A DNA stretch of 64,000 bases. Origin: Ruminococcus sp. GTDB lineage: Bacteria; Bacillota; Clostridia; Oscillospirales; Ruminococcaceae. A program made the position numbers and the translations under genes. The notes beneath the pieces are model-generated. The model was not told where the DNA came from. It saw nothing but the letters and a program-made list of their open reading frames with translations, and did not search any database. The stretch spans positions 44,876-108,875 of the forward strand of contig JAFRXL010000005.1 of the NCBI GenBank assembly GCA_017441505.1, written 5' to 3'. This document shows positions 54,511-63,175 of the stretch, in pieces; within the stretch, counting starts at the first letter, position 1; every line of letters starts with the position of its first letter.

Positions 54511-55190
54511 GCGGATTTGTAAGCAAGATAGCTGATGATATAGAAAATGACGGTGCTGCGGTCACACAGTATCTGGAATATGAACCTCCGGAAGTCAATA
54601 TTACCGAATTACTGCGGTATTCAGGATTTCCGCTCATTCGTGCAAAAGCGATCGCAGAGGGAGCAGGTGAGGATTCGGATGTGTTGGAGACTGCTGAAAA
54701 AGCCGAAAAACTTGTAGAAGGGAAACTAAGTTTTAAAGTCGGATATAAGATAGTCACGGTAAAGCGTGATGAAGAAGGATTTCTTATACTTCCGTTTCAG
54801 CAGCACTCAGAAAAGCTCAAAATGAATATGAAAGACTGCGAAAAGGCTGTTCTATTTGCGGCAACTATAGGTTCCGGAATTGATATGTTCATAAGAAGAT
54901 ATGAGAGAACAGATACTAAAATGGCTCTTTATATGCAGGCTTGCGGTGCAGAGCGTGCGGAAGCATTATGCAACAAGTTCAATTCTGATGTGAAGGAAGC
55001 GGCTAAGCTCTCGGGGTATAAGGCTCATCCGAGATACTCCCCGGGATTTGGCGACCTCCCGATAACGGTGCAGAAGGAATTCCTCAGTCTGCTTGACGCA
55101 GGCAGACGAATGGGTATAACTCTTGGAGAGTCGTACCTTATGGCACCCTCAAAATCAGTCACCGCTATAATCGGTCTTGAACGGTTATGA
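54507..55190 (+). CDS. B12-dependent methionine synthase activation domain protein
   Basis: 227 residues, matching the reactivation domain of MetH (adenosylmethionine-dependent re-methylation of oxidised cobalamin) but encoded as a separate protein. Conserved signs are the ERAEALCN helix and the RYSPGFGDLPI motif. It sits between metF and a metH lacking this domain, so the two gene products together equal a full MetH. Coupled to metF by ATGA. Confidence 0.92.
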   Translation: MSGFVSKIADDIENDGAAVTQYLEYEPPEVNITELLRYSGFPLIRAKAIAEGAGEDSDVLETAEKAEKLVEGKLSFKVGYKIVTVKRDEEGFLILPFQQHSEKLKMNMKDCEKAVLFAATIGSGIDMFIRRYERTDTKMALYMQACGAERAEALCNKFNSDVKEAAKLSGYKAHPRYSPGFGDLPITVQKEFLSLLDAGRRMGITLGESYLMAPSKSVTAIIGLERL

Positions 55191-55215
55191 TATAATTTAT
55201 TGACAGGAGATAAAA

Positions 55216-57678
55216 ATGGATATTCGTGAATACATGAAAGATCATTTTGTAATACTGGACGGTGGTATGGGAACTCTGCTTCAGGACGCAGGACTTCAGC
55301 CGGGCGAGCTTCCTGAGAGGTGGAATGTAACTCATCCGGAGGAGATAGTCCGTATACAAAAGAATTATTTTGATGCCGGAAGCAACGTTGTACTTTCAAA
55401 TACATTTGGTGCGAATGGTCTAAAATTTGATGATGAAGAGCTTAAAACTCTTATTACCGCTGCTATAGAAAATGCAAAAAAAGCCCGTGAGGAAAGTATA
55501 AGCGATCATGAAAAGTTCGTCGCACTTGACATTGGTCCATTGGGAAAGCTGCTGAAACCTTATGGCGACTATGAGTTTGAAGATGCTGTTGCAATGTACG
55601 CAAAGACTGTGAGATACGGTGTTGAAGCAGGTGCTGAGCTTATATTCATCGAGACAATGAACGACAGCTATGACACTAAAGCAGCTCTGCTCGCAGCAAA
55701 GGAAAATTCGGACTTGCCGGTATTTGTATCAAATGCGTACGGCAGTGACGGCAAGCTTATGACAGGTGCTTCACCTGCTTCAATGGTCGCAATGCTGGAG
55801 GGTATGCACGCTGATGCAATTGGAGCAAACTGTTCGTTAGGTCCTGACCAGCTCGTCGGAGTTATCGAGGAATATCTTGAATATGCTTCTGTACCGGTAC
55901 TTCTCAAGCCTAACGCAGGACTTCCGAGAGCCGAAAACGGAAAGACCGTTTTTGATGTTTATCCGGAAGAATTTGCTGACTCCATAGAAAAACTCATGGA
56001 GAAAGGTCTGAGAATTATCGGAGGATGCTGCGGTACTACACCTGGACATATCAAAGCTGTTTGCGATAAGGCAGCTGAAATGAAACCCGTGCCTGTCACA
56101 GAAAAGTCACGTTCACTTGTATCGTCGTACACTCACGCTGTTGAGTTCGGCAAAGCACCTATACTCATTGGTGAAAGAATAAATCCTACCGGTAAAAAAC
56201 GCTTCAAACAGGCTTTGAGAGAAAATGATATAGACTATATTTTAGGTGAAGGTCTGAAACAGCAGGACGCAGGAGTGCAGGTGCTCGACGTGAATGTTGG
56301 TCTGCCAGAGATAAACGAGCCGGAAATGCTTGTCAACGTTGTCAAGGAGCTTCAGGCTGTATCGGACCTTCCGCTTCAGCTCGACACTACCGATACTGTG
56401 GCTATGGAAGCCGGACTTCGTGCCTATAACGGCAAAGCTATGGTCAATTCTGTAAACGGCAAGGATGAAGTTATGGACGCAGTGTTCCCACTTGTTGCTA
56501 AATACGGCGGTTTCGTCGTAGCTCTCACACTTGACGAGGACGGTATACCTGCAACAGCGGAGAAAAGAGTTCAGATAGCTGAAAAAATTATAAAACGTGC
56601 GGCAGAATACGGTATCTCCAAAAAAGACCTTATTTTCGACCCTCTTGCTATGACTATCTCAGCTGATACCACAGCAGCTCTCGCAACAATGAAGGCAGTT
56701 CACATGATAAGACACGGACTTGAAGTCAATACTTCGCTTGGTGTATCAAATGTATCTTTCGGACTTCCGGTAAGAAATATAATCACCTCTACTTTCTTTG
56801 CTCTATGCCTTGAAGAAGGACTTTCGGCTGCGATAATGAATCCGTATTCAACTGAAATGATGAACGTCTACTATGCTTTCAAGGCACTGCATGATATGGA
56901 CGAAAACTGCATGGACTATATCAGCTATACAGAAAAACTTCCTGAGATGGTGCCTGCTGGTTCACAGGCTGCAAGCGGAAGTGCTGCCGGAGGAGCTTCT
57001 TCTGCATCACAGCCGGCTCAGAATGAAAGTTCAGTCTCAGAACTGCAAAATGCAATAGTCAGGGGACTGAAAGAAAAGACCGGAAATCTTACAAGGGAAC
57101 TCCTGAAGGACAATAAACCTATTGAAATTATTCAGAATGAGGTAATTCCTGCACTGAATATAGTCGGGGAGCAGTTTGAAAAAAAGAAAGTCTATCTTCC
57201 GCAGCTTCTTATGGCTGCCGATGCCGCAAAAGCAGCTTTTGAAGAGGTAAAGCTCGTAATGGCTGAGTCTGATGACGGCGGAGCTCCGACAAGAAGTCCG
57301 TTTGTAATAGCAACTGTACACGGCGATATTCATGATATAGGAAAGAATATAGTCAAGCTCATACTCGAAAACTACGGATTTGCCGTTTCTGACCTTGGCA
57401 AGGATGTTCCTGAGCAGGCTATAGTTGATGAAGCAATAAGAGTTCATGCTCCGGTAGTGGGACTGAGTGCTCTTATGACTACGACTGTGCCGGCTATGGA
57501 GGAGACTATAAAGCTTCTTCGTGAACAGGCTCCGTGGGTAAAAGTCTGCGTTGGCGGAGCTGTTCTTACTCAGGAATATGCCGACAGTATCGGTGCTGAC
57601 CGCTATTGCCGTGATGCTATGGAAACCGTTCGTTATGCTGAGGAACTTGAAGCTGCTATGAATTCTGAAAATACCTGA
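55216..57678 (+). CDS. metH: Methionine synthase, cobalamin-dependent (without activation domain)
   Basis: Transfers methyl from 5-methyl-THF via cobalamin to homocysteine. 820 residues against about 1,200 in E. coli. Homocysteine domain (about 1-295) with zinc cysteines in GANCSLG and GGCCGTT; pterin domain (about 310-570) with GERINPTGKK and DVNVGLPE; a linker rich in Ala, Ser and Gly (about 580-605); cobalamin cap and binding domains (about 608-820) with HGDIHDIGKN carrying the Co-ligating His. The missing reactivation domain is the preceding gene. Confidence 0.95.
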   Translation: MDIREYMKDHFVILDGGMGTLLQDAGLQPGELPERWNVTHPEEIVRIQKNYFDAGSNVVLSNTFGANGLKFDDEELKTLITAAIENAKKAREESISDHEKFVALDIGPLGKLLKPYGDYEFEDAVAMYAKTVRYGVEAGAELIFIETMNDSYDTKAALLAAKENSDLPVFVSNAYGSDGKLMTGASPASMVAMLEGMHADAIGANCSLGPDQLVGVIEEYLEYASVPVLLKPNAGLPRAENGKTVFDVYPEEFADSIEKLMEKGLRIIGGCCGTTPGHIKAVCDKAAEMKPVPVTEKSRSLVSSYTHAVEFGKAPILIGERINPTGKKRFKQALRENDIDYILGEGLKQQDAGVQVLDVNVGLPEINEPEMLVNVVKELQAVSDLPLQLDTTDTVAMEAGLRAYNGKAMVNSVNGKDEVMDAVFPLVAKYGGFVVALTLDEDGIPATAEKRVQIAEKIIKRAAEYGISKKDLIFDPLAMTISADTTAALATMKAVHMIRHGLEVNTSLGVSNVSFGLPVRNIITSTFFALCLEEGLSAAIMNPYSTEMMNVYYAFKALHDMDENCMDYISYTEKLPEMVPAGSQAASGSAAGGASSASQPAQNESSVSELQNAIVRGLKEKTGNLTRELLKDNKPIEIIQNEVIPALNIVGEQFEKKKVYLPQLLMAADAAKAAFEEVKLVMAESDDGGAPTRSPFVIATVHGDIHDIGKNIVKLILENYGFAVSDLGKDVPEQAIVDEAIRVHAPVVGLSALMTTTVPAMEETIKLLREQAPWVKVCVGGAVLTQEYADSIGADRYCRDAMETVRYAEELEAAMNSENT

Positions 57679-57698
57679 TATAAATAAATTATTGTGCA

Positions 57699-57736
57699 AA
57701 AAAACGTCATAACCGGTTTCAGTTATGACGTTTTAT
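57699..57736. terminator. Bidirectional terminator
   Basis: AAAACGTCATAAC (57701-57713) pairs with GTTATGACGTTTT (57722-57734). Confidence 0.92.
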
Positions 57737-57776
57737 CTTACTCATTAAGAATGATCTTATGGTTTTGACTGTATGT

Positions 57777-58220
57777 TCATATGATTTCCGATGCTGATGT
57801 GACTCTTTTAGCATCTGCGATTTTTGCTCCCTTGACATACGGTTCAAGCTTTTCAGCTGTTTTACCGATGCCGCTGCTTCCTGATGTGGCAAAAATATGC
57901 AGTGTCTTGCCGGACCAGTCGTAGTCCTTACAGAAAGTGTTGACCACATTCGGTGCTGCGTAATACCAGATCGGGAATCCGAGATAAACGGTATCATATG
58001 CATCCCAATTTTCGACCTTACCTTGTACAGGAACGTCCTTTTTGCCGAGCTTTTCTCTGTTGCATCTTGCAAGTGGATTTGTCCACTTCATGTCCGCAGC
58101 ACTGTACGGCTGTTCCGGTTTTATCTCGAACAGATCAGCGTTAAGCGAACGTGAAAGTTCCTCTGCGATCTTTCTGGTCTTGCCTGTTTCTGCACTGAAA
58201 TATATAATGATAGCTTTCAT
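57777..58220 (-). CDS. Flavodoxin
   Basis: About 147 residues. The opening IIYFSAETGKTRKIAEEL is the FMN-phosphate loop, GFPIWYYAAP a flavin-stacking loop, and ATSGSSGIGKT the third. The start at 58220 is fixed by AAGGAGG directly upstream; an open frame to 58388 overlaps the radical SAM gene and is not coding. It may supply electrons to the radical SAM enzyme encoded 14 bases upstream, a known role of flavodoxins. Confidence 0.92.
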   Translation of the reverse strand: MKAIIIYFSAETGKTRKIAEELSRSLNADLFEIKPEQPYSAADMKWTNPLARCNREKLGKKDVPVQGKVENWDAYDTVYLGFPIWYYAAPNVVNTFCKDYDWSGKTLHIFATSGSSGIGKTAEKLEPYVKGAKIADAKRVTSASEII

Positions 58221-58233
58221 ATTTTCCTCCTTC

Positions 58234-59334
58234 TCAGTTTGCAGACTGTGAAATAAGAGCCTCAACAAGCTCTCTTTTTTCATAGAGCACACAGCCGCCC
58301 TCATGGTCGTCAAGAAGTATCTCTCCACTTTGCAGTGCCATGAAAAGCGGTGAATGCATTGCTTCACGCAGTGAACTGTTTCTGACATTCACATCGGAAT
58401 ATGGCGAGAACGGACAAGGCTCTGCACCGCCATGGGAATTGATGTGGAAAAAGCCACGACCTGCTGCCACACAGCCTCCTGAACTTTTCTCATCACCGGG
58501 GAACGATATATAGACCATATCTGGACTTTCCTGACGAAGACGCTGTATCTCATTCATCAGGTATTCACGCTCGCTGTCTGTCGGAGCAAGCTCAGAGCTT
58601 TCCTCTGTCACAGGTACATACTCAACAAATATAACAGCTTTGCATCCTCTATCCGACAGTTTGTTTAAGAATTTATCAGAGGTAACTTCTTTGAAGTTCT
58701 GCTTTGTAACGGTAACTGACGCACCGAAAATAAGGCCTCTTTTTTTGAACTCCTCCATATTTGCAATGAGCTTATCGTAAATACCTGTTCCACGTCTGTT
58801 ATCGGTGATCTCCCTGTTCCCTTCTATGCTCATTATCGGCACAAGATTGCGGCACTTATCGAAAAGTGCAAAGTATTTCTCATCAATGAAAGTACCGTTT
58901 GTAAATATCGGAAACAGAATATTATGTTTTTTTCCTGCTGCTTCGATAATATCTCGTCTGAGCATCGGCTCGCCGCCGGCAAGCAGTATAAAACTGATGC
59001 CCATTTCGTCGGCTTCATCGAAGATGTTCAGCCATTCCTCGGCTTTAAGCTGCTGAACAGGTTCGGAATCAACAGTTGCATGGTTGCATCTGGAATAACA
59101 GCCGGCACAATGAAGATTGCATTTGCTTGTAATGCTTGCTATCAGAAATGGTGGGATATGCTCACCGGCGTCCTCAGCTTTTCTACGCTTTTTGGATGCA
59201 TTACGGCTTGCGGCGGCAAATTTCAGCATGAATGCACTTTCCTTCGGATTTCGCAGAGTTGCCTTGATGGATTCCTTGACAATACGCTCTACTCCCTCCG
59301 TGAGATATTCCTGTAAATCGAAATCATTCAGCAT
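58234..59334 (-). CDS. Radical SAM enzyme of unknown substrate
   Basis: About 366 residues. The [4Fe-4S] motif is CNLHCAGCYSRC (CxxxCxxC) at about residues 98-109, AGGEPMLR follows, and the C-terminal part has CVAAGRGFFHINSHGG and EPCPFSPYS, a short SPASM-like cysteine set. An N-terminal helical segment of about 90 residues precedes the core. SPASM relatives modify peptides or proteins; no obvious precursor peptide is nearby. It starts 5 bases downstream of the gpx stop, between gpx and a flavodoxin in the OhrR-controlled unit. Confidence 0.85.
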   Translation of the reverse strand: MLNDFDLQEYLTEGVERIVKESIKATLRNPKESAFMLKFAAASRNASKKRRKAEDAGEHIPPFLIASITSKCNLHCAGCYSRCNHATVDSEPVQQLKAEEWLNIFDEADEMGISFILLAGGEPMLRRDIIEAAGKKHNILFPIFTNGTFIDEKYFALFDKCRNLVPIMSIEGNREITDNRRGTGIYDKLIANMEEFKKRGLIFGASVTVTKQNFKEVTSDKFLNKLSDRGCKAVIFVEYVPVTEESSELAPTDSEREYLMNEIQRLRQESPDMVYISFPGDEKSSGGCVAAGRGFFHINSHGGAEPCPFSPYSDVNVRNSSLREAMHSPLFMALQSGEILLDDHEGGCVLYEKRELVEALISQSAN

Positions 59335-59338
59335 AATA

Positions 59339-59887
59339 TCACCCCAGCAGCTGTTCAATAGCCTTTCTGACCTCAGTCATATCAGTTGTCGGCTCAAAAC
59401 GTTCGATCACGTTTCCGTTTCTGTCGATCAGAAATTTAGTAAAATTCCATTTGATATAGGCTTTGTCACCGAATTTCTTATTGTTCATGTCTGCGAACTT
59501 TTTAAGTGCAGCATTTTTAATTCCATTGCCGAATCCGACAAAAGGCTTTTCAGTGGCGAGGAAAGCGAATAACGGCTCTGTATTTTCGCCGTTGACATCT
59601 ATTTTCGCAAACTGAGGGAACTCTACGCCAAATTTGAGTTTGCAGAAACTGTGAATCTCATCTGCATCTCCGGGTGCCTGATTTGCAAACTGGTTGCAGG
59701 GGAAATCAAGGATCTCGAATCCCTTATCACGCAGGTCACGATACATTGCCTCCAATGGATCGTAGTGCGGCGTGAATCCGCAGCCGGTCGCAGTATTCAC
59801 GATCAGAAGCACTTTTCCCTGATATTCGTTAAGACTGACATCATTTCCGCTGCGGTCTTTTACTGTGAAATCGTATACGTTTTTCAT
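59339..59887 (-). CDS. gpx: Glutathione peroxidase-family thiol peroxidase
   Basis: About 182 residues. Active-site block NTATGCGFTPHY with Cys instead of selenocysteine, FPCNQFANQ, and KWNFTKFLID with the Trp/Asn pair. Bacterial Cys-GPx proteins mostly use thioredoxin and reduce hydroperoxides. The start at MKNVYDF has AAAGGAG upstream. It follows the OhrR-like gene by 4 bases, which fits a peroxide-induced operon. Confidence 0.93.
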   Translation of the reverse strand: MKNVYDFTVKDRSGNDVSLNEYQGKVLLIVNTATGCGFTPHYDPLEAMYRDLRDKGFEILDFPCNQFANQAPGDADEIHSFCKLKFGVEFPQFAKIDVNGENTEPLFAFLATEKPFVGFGNGIKNAALKKFADMNNKKFGDKAYIKWNFTKFLIDRNGNVIERFEPTTDMTEVRKAIEQLLG

Positions 59888-59891
59888 AGGT

Positions 59892-60347
59892 TTATTCTCC
59901 TTTCCGGTCAGTGGACTGTAGATCCAGCAGTTCATAAAGCAGATCGTAGAGCTGCTTTGCTTTTTCGGGGTTGATATTTACGCATTTTCCGACCTGCAAT
60001 GGTATCTCCTTTGCCTGTTCTTGCAGTGCTATACCTTTTTCGGTCAGCGTGATGATAAAGGAACGTTCGTCTGTCGTGCTTTGAGTCTTTTCGATATATC
60101 CCTCCTGCCGGAGCTTTTTCAGGACCGGCGAGAGTGTTCCGCTGTCAAGCATCAGCCTTTTGCAAATCTCTCCGACAGTCAGACCGTCCTTTTCCCACAG
60201 TACAAGAAAGAGGATATACTGTGTGTAGGTAAGTCCAAGCTTTTTCAGATACGGTGTATAAATTGAGGTAACAGTGCGTGCAGCCGCATAGATCGGGAAA
60301 CAAAGCTGATTGTCAAGTTTCATTGCTTCTTTATAGTTATACTCCAA
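59892..60347 (-). CDS. OhrR-type MarR regulator
   Basis: 151 residues of the MarR family with LDNQLCFPIYAAART, the N-terminal redox-sensing Cys (Cys16) of the OhrR group, then the winged helix (LTYTQYILFLVLWEKDG, MLDSGTLSPVLKKL). Oxidation of the Cys by organic peroxide would release it from DNA. The start is a TTG at 60347, 9 bases after GGAGG; an ATG at 60323 has no good ribosome site. First gene of the unit MarR-gpx-radical SAM-flavodoxin; a 33-bp palindrome overlaps its promoter, so it most likely represses itself. Confidence 0.9.
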   Translation of the reverse strand: MEYNYKEAMKLDNQLCFPIYAAARTVTSIYTPYLKKLGLTYTQYILFLVLWEKDGLTVGEICKRLMLDSGTLSPVLKKLRQEGYIEKTQSTTDERSFIITLTEKGIALQEQAKEIPLQVGKCVNINPEKAKQLYDLLYELLDLQSTDRKGE

Positions 60348-60368
60348 TTTGGTACACCTCCAATGCTT

Positions 60369-60401
60369 TATATTTGGTACAACTATATTGTATCAAATAT
60401 A
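60369..60401. promoter_or_regulatory. OhrR operator (33-bp palindrome)
   Basis: Arms TATATTTGGTACAA (60369-60382) and TTGTATCAAATATA (60388-60401) are inverted repeats with 13 of 14 matches around CTATA. The sequence covers the -10 box and part of the spacer of the OhrR promoter, the normal place for autorepression. Confidence 0.85.
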
Positions 60402-60415
60402 AATTGATTTGTCAA
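60387..60415 (-). promoter_or_regulatory. Promoter of the OhrR-gpx operon
   Basis: Minus strand TTGACA (60415-60410), 17 bp, TACAAT (60392-60387), overlapping the palindromic operator. Confidence 0.88.
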
Positions 60416-60467
60416 GAGTTTTTTATGATTCCATAAAATTTTTTTCAACTCTCTTTGAATCTGCTCA

Positions 60468-60914
60468 TTATTTCGACTCGCTTTTCAGGATTTCCTCCAG
60501 AACCTGTACTGCCAGAGCGACCATGTCACGACAAGTAGTTGTGAATAATCCGTTTGCCTTTGCATACGCAGCACCCTCCGGCGTGGAAATATCACATCCG
60601 AGTATCTCGTTGCAGATATATGTGCCGTTCAGCTCTTTGAAACGGTTCAGGAAGCGGTCTGTGAGAATATTGGCGTGGTTACGGCTTTCAAGGTCGTTTT
60701 TGTCCGCCTGACCGAACAGTGCACCGATCACCATGAGTGCACCCGAACACGCACCGCAGACCTCTCCCTTACGCATTCCCGCATTGAAGCAGCTTGCGAT
60801 CTTTAGTGCCTGTTCTTCGGTCAGTCCAAGTTCGGGAGCATATGCTGCAAGAACCGACTGTGAACAGTGAAATTTATCGCTGAAATAGCTGAGTGCTTTT
60901 TCTTCGTGTGTCAT
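60468..60914 (-). CDS. C_GCAxxG_C_C family redox protein
   Basis: About 148 residues. The naming motif is KGEVCGACSGALM; further Cys residues occur near FHCSQ, SCFNAG, YICNEILGC and TTTCRD. Family members are putative redox-active, possibly metal-binding proteins often encoded with ArsR regulators or radical SAM genes. The start at 60914 follows GAGAGGAG. It comes 5 bases after the ArsR gene, so it is probably under metal or redox control. Confidence 0.9.
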   Translation of the reverse strand: MTHEEKALSYFSDKFHCSQSVLAAYAPELGLTEEQALKIASCFNAGMRKGEVCGACSGALMVIGALFGQADKNDLESRNHANILTDRFLNRFKELNGTYICNEILGCDISTPEGAAYAKANGLFTTTCRDMVALAVQVLEEILKSESK

Positions 60915-60919
60915 TTTTA

Positions 60920-61195
60920 TTACTCCTCTCCAAGATATTCTGTAATGATCGCAGATATTTTTTTGCCTGCGTCCTTTGCGATCGAATAGTGCATCCACTT
61001 GCCCTCTTTGCGATTATCCACAAGACCGCAGTCGCACAGCAGCTTCATGTGATGAGAAAGCGTCGGCTGTGTGATGTGGAGATCATCGAGCAAATGACAG
61101 GCACAAAGTTCGCCGTTTTTCAGCAAGTGGAGTATTTGCAGGCGATTTTCATCTGCAAGTGCTTTACATAGTCTGACTGTTTCACGATCATTCAT
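60920..61195 (-). CDS. ArsR-family metalloregulator
   Basis: About 91 residues of the ArsR/SmtB winged helix: ALADENRLQILHLLK, then ELCACHLLDDL with the CxC metal or arsenite site, and TLSHHMKLL for DNA recognition. I chose MNDRETV (ATG 61195) because GAGGTGAT precedes it; a longer frame reaches 61240. It likely represses itself and the following C_GCAxxG_C_C gene until the cysteines bind a ligand. Confidence 0.9.
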   Translation of the reverse strand: MNDRETVRLCKALADENRLQILHLLKNGELCACHLLDDLHITQPTLSHHMKLLCDCGLVDNRKEGKWMHYSIAKDAGKKISAIITEYLGEE

Positions 61196-61347
61196 TTCGA
61201 TCACCTCAGTAATATTGTTTCCCAAATTTAACCTTGCCAATCAATGCTTGTCATAAAAAATCTCATCGTCAGAAATATTTGAAATGCGTAAGTATTCCTA
61301 TGTTTGCTTTTGGCGAAGTTTAATTGTGGGAGCAATAGTTTTAATAT

Positions 61348-61376
61348 ATTATAACATACAAATAGATACTTGTCAA
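61348..61376 (-). promoter_or_regulatory. Sigma-A promoter of the ArsR operon
   Basis: Minus strand TTGACA (61376-61371), 17 bp, TATAAT (61353-61348). ATACA/TGTAT half-sites flank the -35 region and might be the operator. Confidence 0.85.
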
Positions 61377-61427
61377 TGTATAAATGTATTAGCGATGAAC
61401 TACTATATTAAGTGTCGTATAAATTAC

Positions 61428-61456
61428 TTGACACAAGTTGAAAATTTTGATATAAT
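61428..61456 (+). promoter_or_regulatory. Sigma-A promoter upstream of the aldo/keto reductase
   Basis: TTGACA (61428-61433), 17 bp, TATAAT (61451-61456), about 200 bases before the start codon. Confidence 0.85.
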
Positions 61457-61497
61457 CAACATAAGAAATGGATATGCAAATGTGAAGTGGGCTCAAA

Positions 61498-61567
61498 AAT
61501 CAAGTCGTTTCTTTTGCTATATAAAAAATCTTCCATATGGTGGTCAGGGCAGGGGAACTGCTTGATT
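61498..61567 (+). ncRNA. Candidate three-stem leader RNA
   Basis: Closing stem AATCAAG (61498-61504) with CTTGATT (61561-61567); inner stem GCTATAT (61516-61522) with ATATGGT (61535-61541, two wobbles); inner stem GCAG (61549-61552) with CTGC (61558-61561). The last stem shares a base with the closing stem. It lies in the leader of the aldo/keto reductase mRNA. No known riboswitch family was recognised. Confidence 0.35.
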
Positions 61568-61656
61568 AATATGGATTTTCCACAGAAAAACTTGCATCCA
61601 AGATCGTGACGGTTTTAAAATCGTGCAAAAAACAATAAATGATTTGGAGGTTATTT

Positions 61657-62583
61657 ATGAAATCTTTTAATATTGTAAACGGACCCAAGAATGTATCTGC
61701 GATCATTCAGGGATGTATGAGAATGCCAGTATTGTCAAAAGAGGATGCTGCTAAGGTAATACGTACTGATTTCGACTGCGGTATAAACTTTTTCGACCAC
61801 GCTACCTGTTACGGAAATGGTGAAGCAGAGGAACGCTTTGCACAGGCGTTGCCCCTGACAGGTATCAGACGTGAGGATATTTATATCCAGAGCAAATGCG
61901 GACTGTGCTTTGACAGAAATGAATTCGACTGGACAAAAGAGAATATCCTGTCCAGCGTTGATGACAGTCTGAAACGACTGAATGTCGAATATCTGGATGC
62001 TCTGCTGCTGCACCGACCTGACCTGTTGTTTGATCCTGAAGAGGTAGCAGAGGCTTTCGATACACTTGAAAAAAATGGAAAAGTTCGTTATTTTGGTGTC
62101 AGCAACCTGATGCCTATGCAGATAGAGCTGCTGAAAAAATATGTGAAGCAGCCATTGATTTTTAACCAGTTACAGCTTTCACTTGAGCAGTCCCAGCTCA
62201 TCGATCAGGCACTTTATATGAACAATAAAACGACTGATTTTTCTGTTAATCGTGATGGTTCGGCACTGGATTACTGTCGTCTTAATGACATCACGATACA
62301 AGCTTGGTCGCCGCTTCAATTCGGAATGTTCGGCGGCATATTTATTGACAATCCTGATTTTTCCGAGCTGAACAAGGCTCTTGCCGTTATTGCAGAACGT
62401 GAGGGCGTATCCAAGGCAGCTGTTGCCATTGCATGGATATTACGTCACCCTGCAAAGATGCAGGCAATCATCGGAACTATGAATCCTGAGCATATCAAGG
62501 ATACCTGTGATGCGGTGAAGGTCAGGCTGTCGCACCATGACTGGTACACATTGTACCTTGCGTCCGGAAAATTCCTGCCTTGA
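61657..62583 (+). CDS. Aldo/keto reductase (YdhF-like)
   Basis: About 308 residues, a TIM barrel of the AKR superfamily. Tetrad: Asp in NFFDHATCYG with Tyr, Lys in IQSKCG, His in LLLHRPD. Near the end, IIGTMNPEHI is the NADPH-phosphate region of this subgroup. It reduces carbonyls with NADPH. The ATG at 61657 follows GGAGG (61645-61649). Its nearness to peroxide and metal-response genes suggests removal of reactive aldehydes (inference). Confidence 0.93.
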   Translation: MKSFNIVNGPKNVSAIIQGCMRMPVLSKEDAAKVIRTDFDCGINFFDHATCYGNGEAEERFAQALPLTGIRREDIYIQSKCGLCFDRNEFDWTKENILSSVDDSLKRLNVEYLDALLLHRPDLLFDPEEVAEAFDTLEKNGKVRYFGVSNLMPMQIELLKKYVKQPLIFNQLQLSLEQSQLIDQALYMNNKTTDFSVNRDGSALDYCRLNDITIQAWSPLQFGMFGGIFIDNPDFSELNKALAVIAEREGVSKAAVAIAWILRHPAKMQAIIGTMNPEHIKDTCDAVKVRLSHHDWYTLYLASGKFLP

Positions 62584-63093
62584 CCTATAATAAAAAGGGG
62601 GGGCGTGTGTAGCTTTCATAGTTAAGAGTCTGCCTTCTCAACATAAATTTGTGGATTTACAGTGAGTTTTGCTTATGACTAAGTAAAATCATCTGAATTG
62701 TGAGTACATTTCTGCATGAGCTCTGCCTTGTTCTCAACAAAATTATACTTGTAAATCCACTTAATTTATGACGTATGAGTTTTTGCTGGAGCTTCCTGCT
62801 ATATTCAAAGAATTCTCAGAACTGAGCAGTGTTGCAGACGGAATATTAAATTGCTTGTTACAGGTTAGTGGGTGAAGTTGACAGTGCATTGATCTGCTTT
62901 TTTTACATCTGATACCAAGCTCGAACTGATCTCTTCCTTTTTTGAACGTTTTTTTATATTAAGTAAGATTGATATTCATCTATGAATCTTATGAGTAGCT
63001 CAACTAATATAGTTAAAATAAAAAAATAATATCAAACCTCTTGACATATCTGTATTGGCATGATATAATAATTAAGTCGTATGGAACAGATAT
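62584..63093. other. Gene-free gap with a long imperfect inverted repeat
   Basis: About 510 bases. The arms 62642-62671 and 62738-62770 are inverted repeats containing CATAAATT/AATTTATG and an 11-bp perfect core GTGGATTTACA/TGTAAATCCAC. Each arm is preceded by a similar TCTGCCTT..TCTCAAC sequence in the same direction. No open frame fits; this may be a decayed small mobile element or a structured RNA. Otherwise it holds the tRNA promoter. Confidence 0.5.
63041..63069 (+). promoter_or_regulatory. Promoter of initiator tRNA
   Basis: TTGACA (63041-63046), 17 bp, TATAAT (63064-63069). Confidence 0.92.
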
Positions 63094-63170
<77 letters not shown>

Positions 63171-63175
63171 AATTG

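Larger units (their letters stand above)
61196..61656. other. Divergent gap with two promoters and a candidate leader RNA
   Basis: No convincing protein gene. Left half: ArsR promoter and leader (minus). Right half: a perfect plus-strand promoter at 61428-61456 and a leader of about 200 bases before the aldo/keto reductase, with a possible three-stem fold at 61498-61567. Confidence 0.55.

Noticed and set aside
57721-58072. Minus-strand frame overlapping the flavodoxin
   Set aside because: Out-of-frame shadow of the flavodoxin gene.
61284-61565. 93-codon plus-strand frame between ArsR and the aldo/keto reductase
   Set aside because: No ribosome site; it runs across the ArsR promoter and the plus-strand promoter at 61428, and the protein looks like no family. 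A leader RNA explains the region better.
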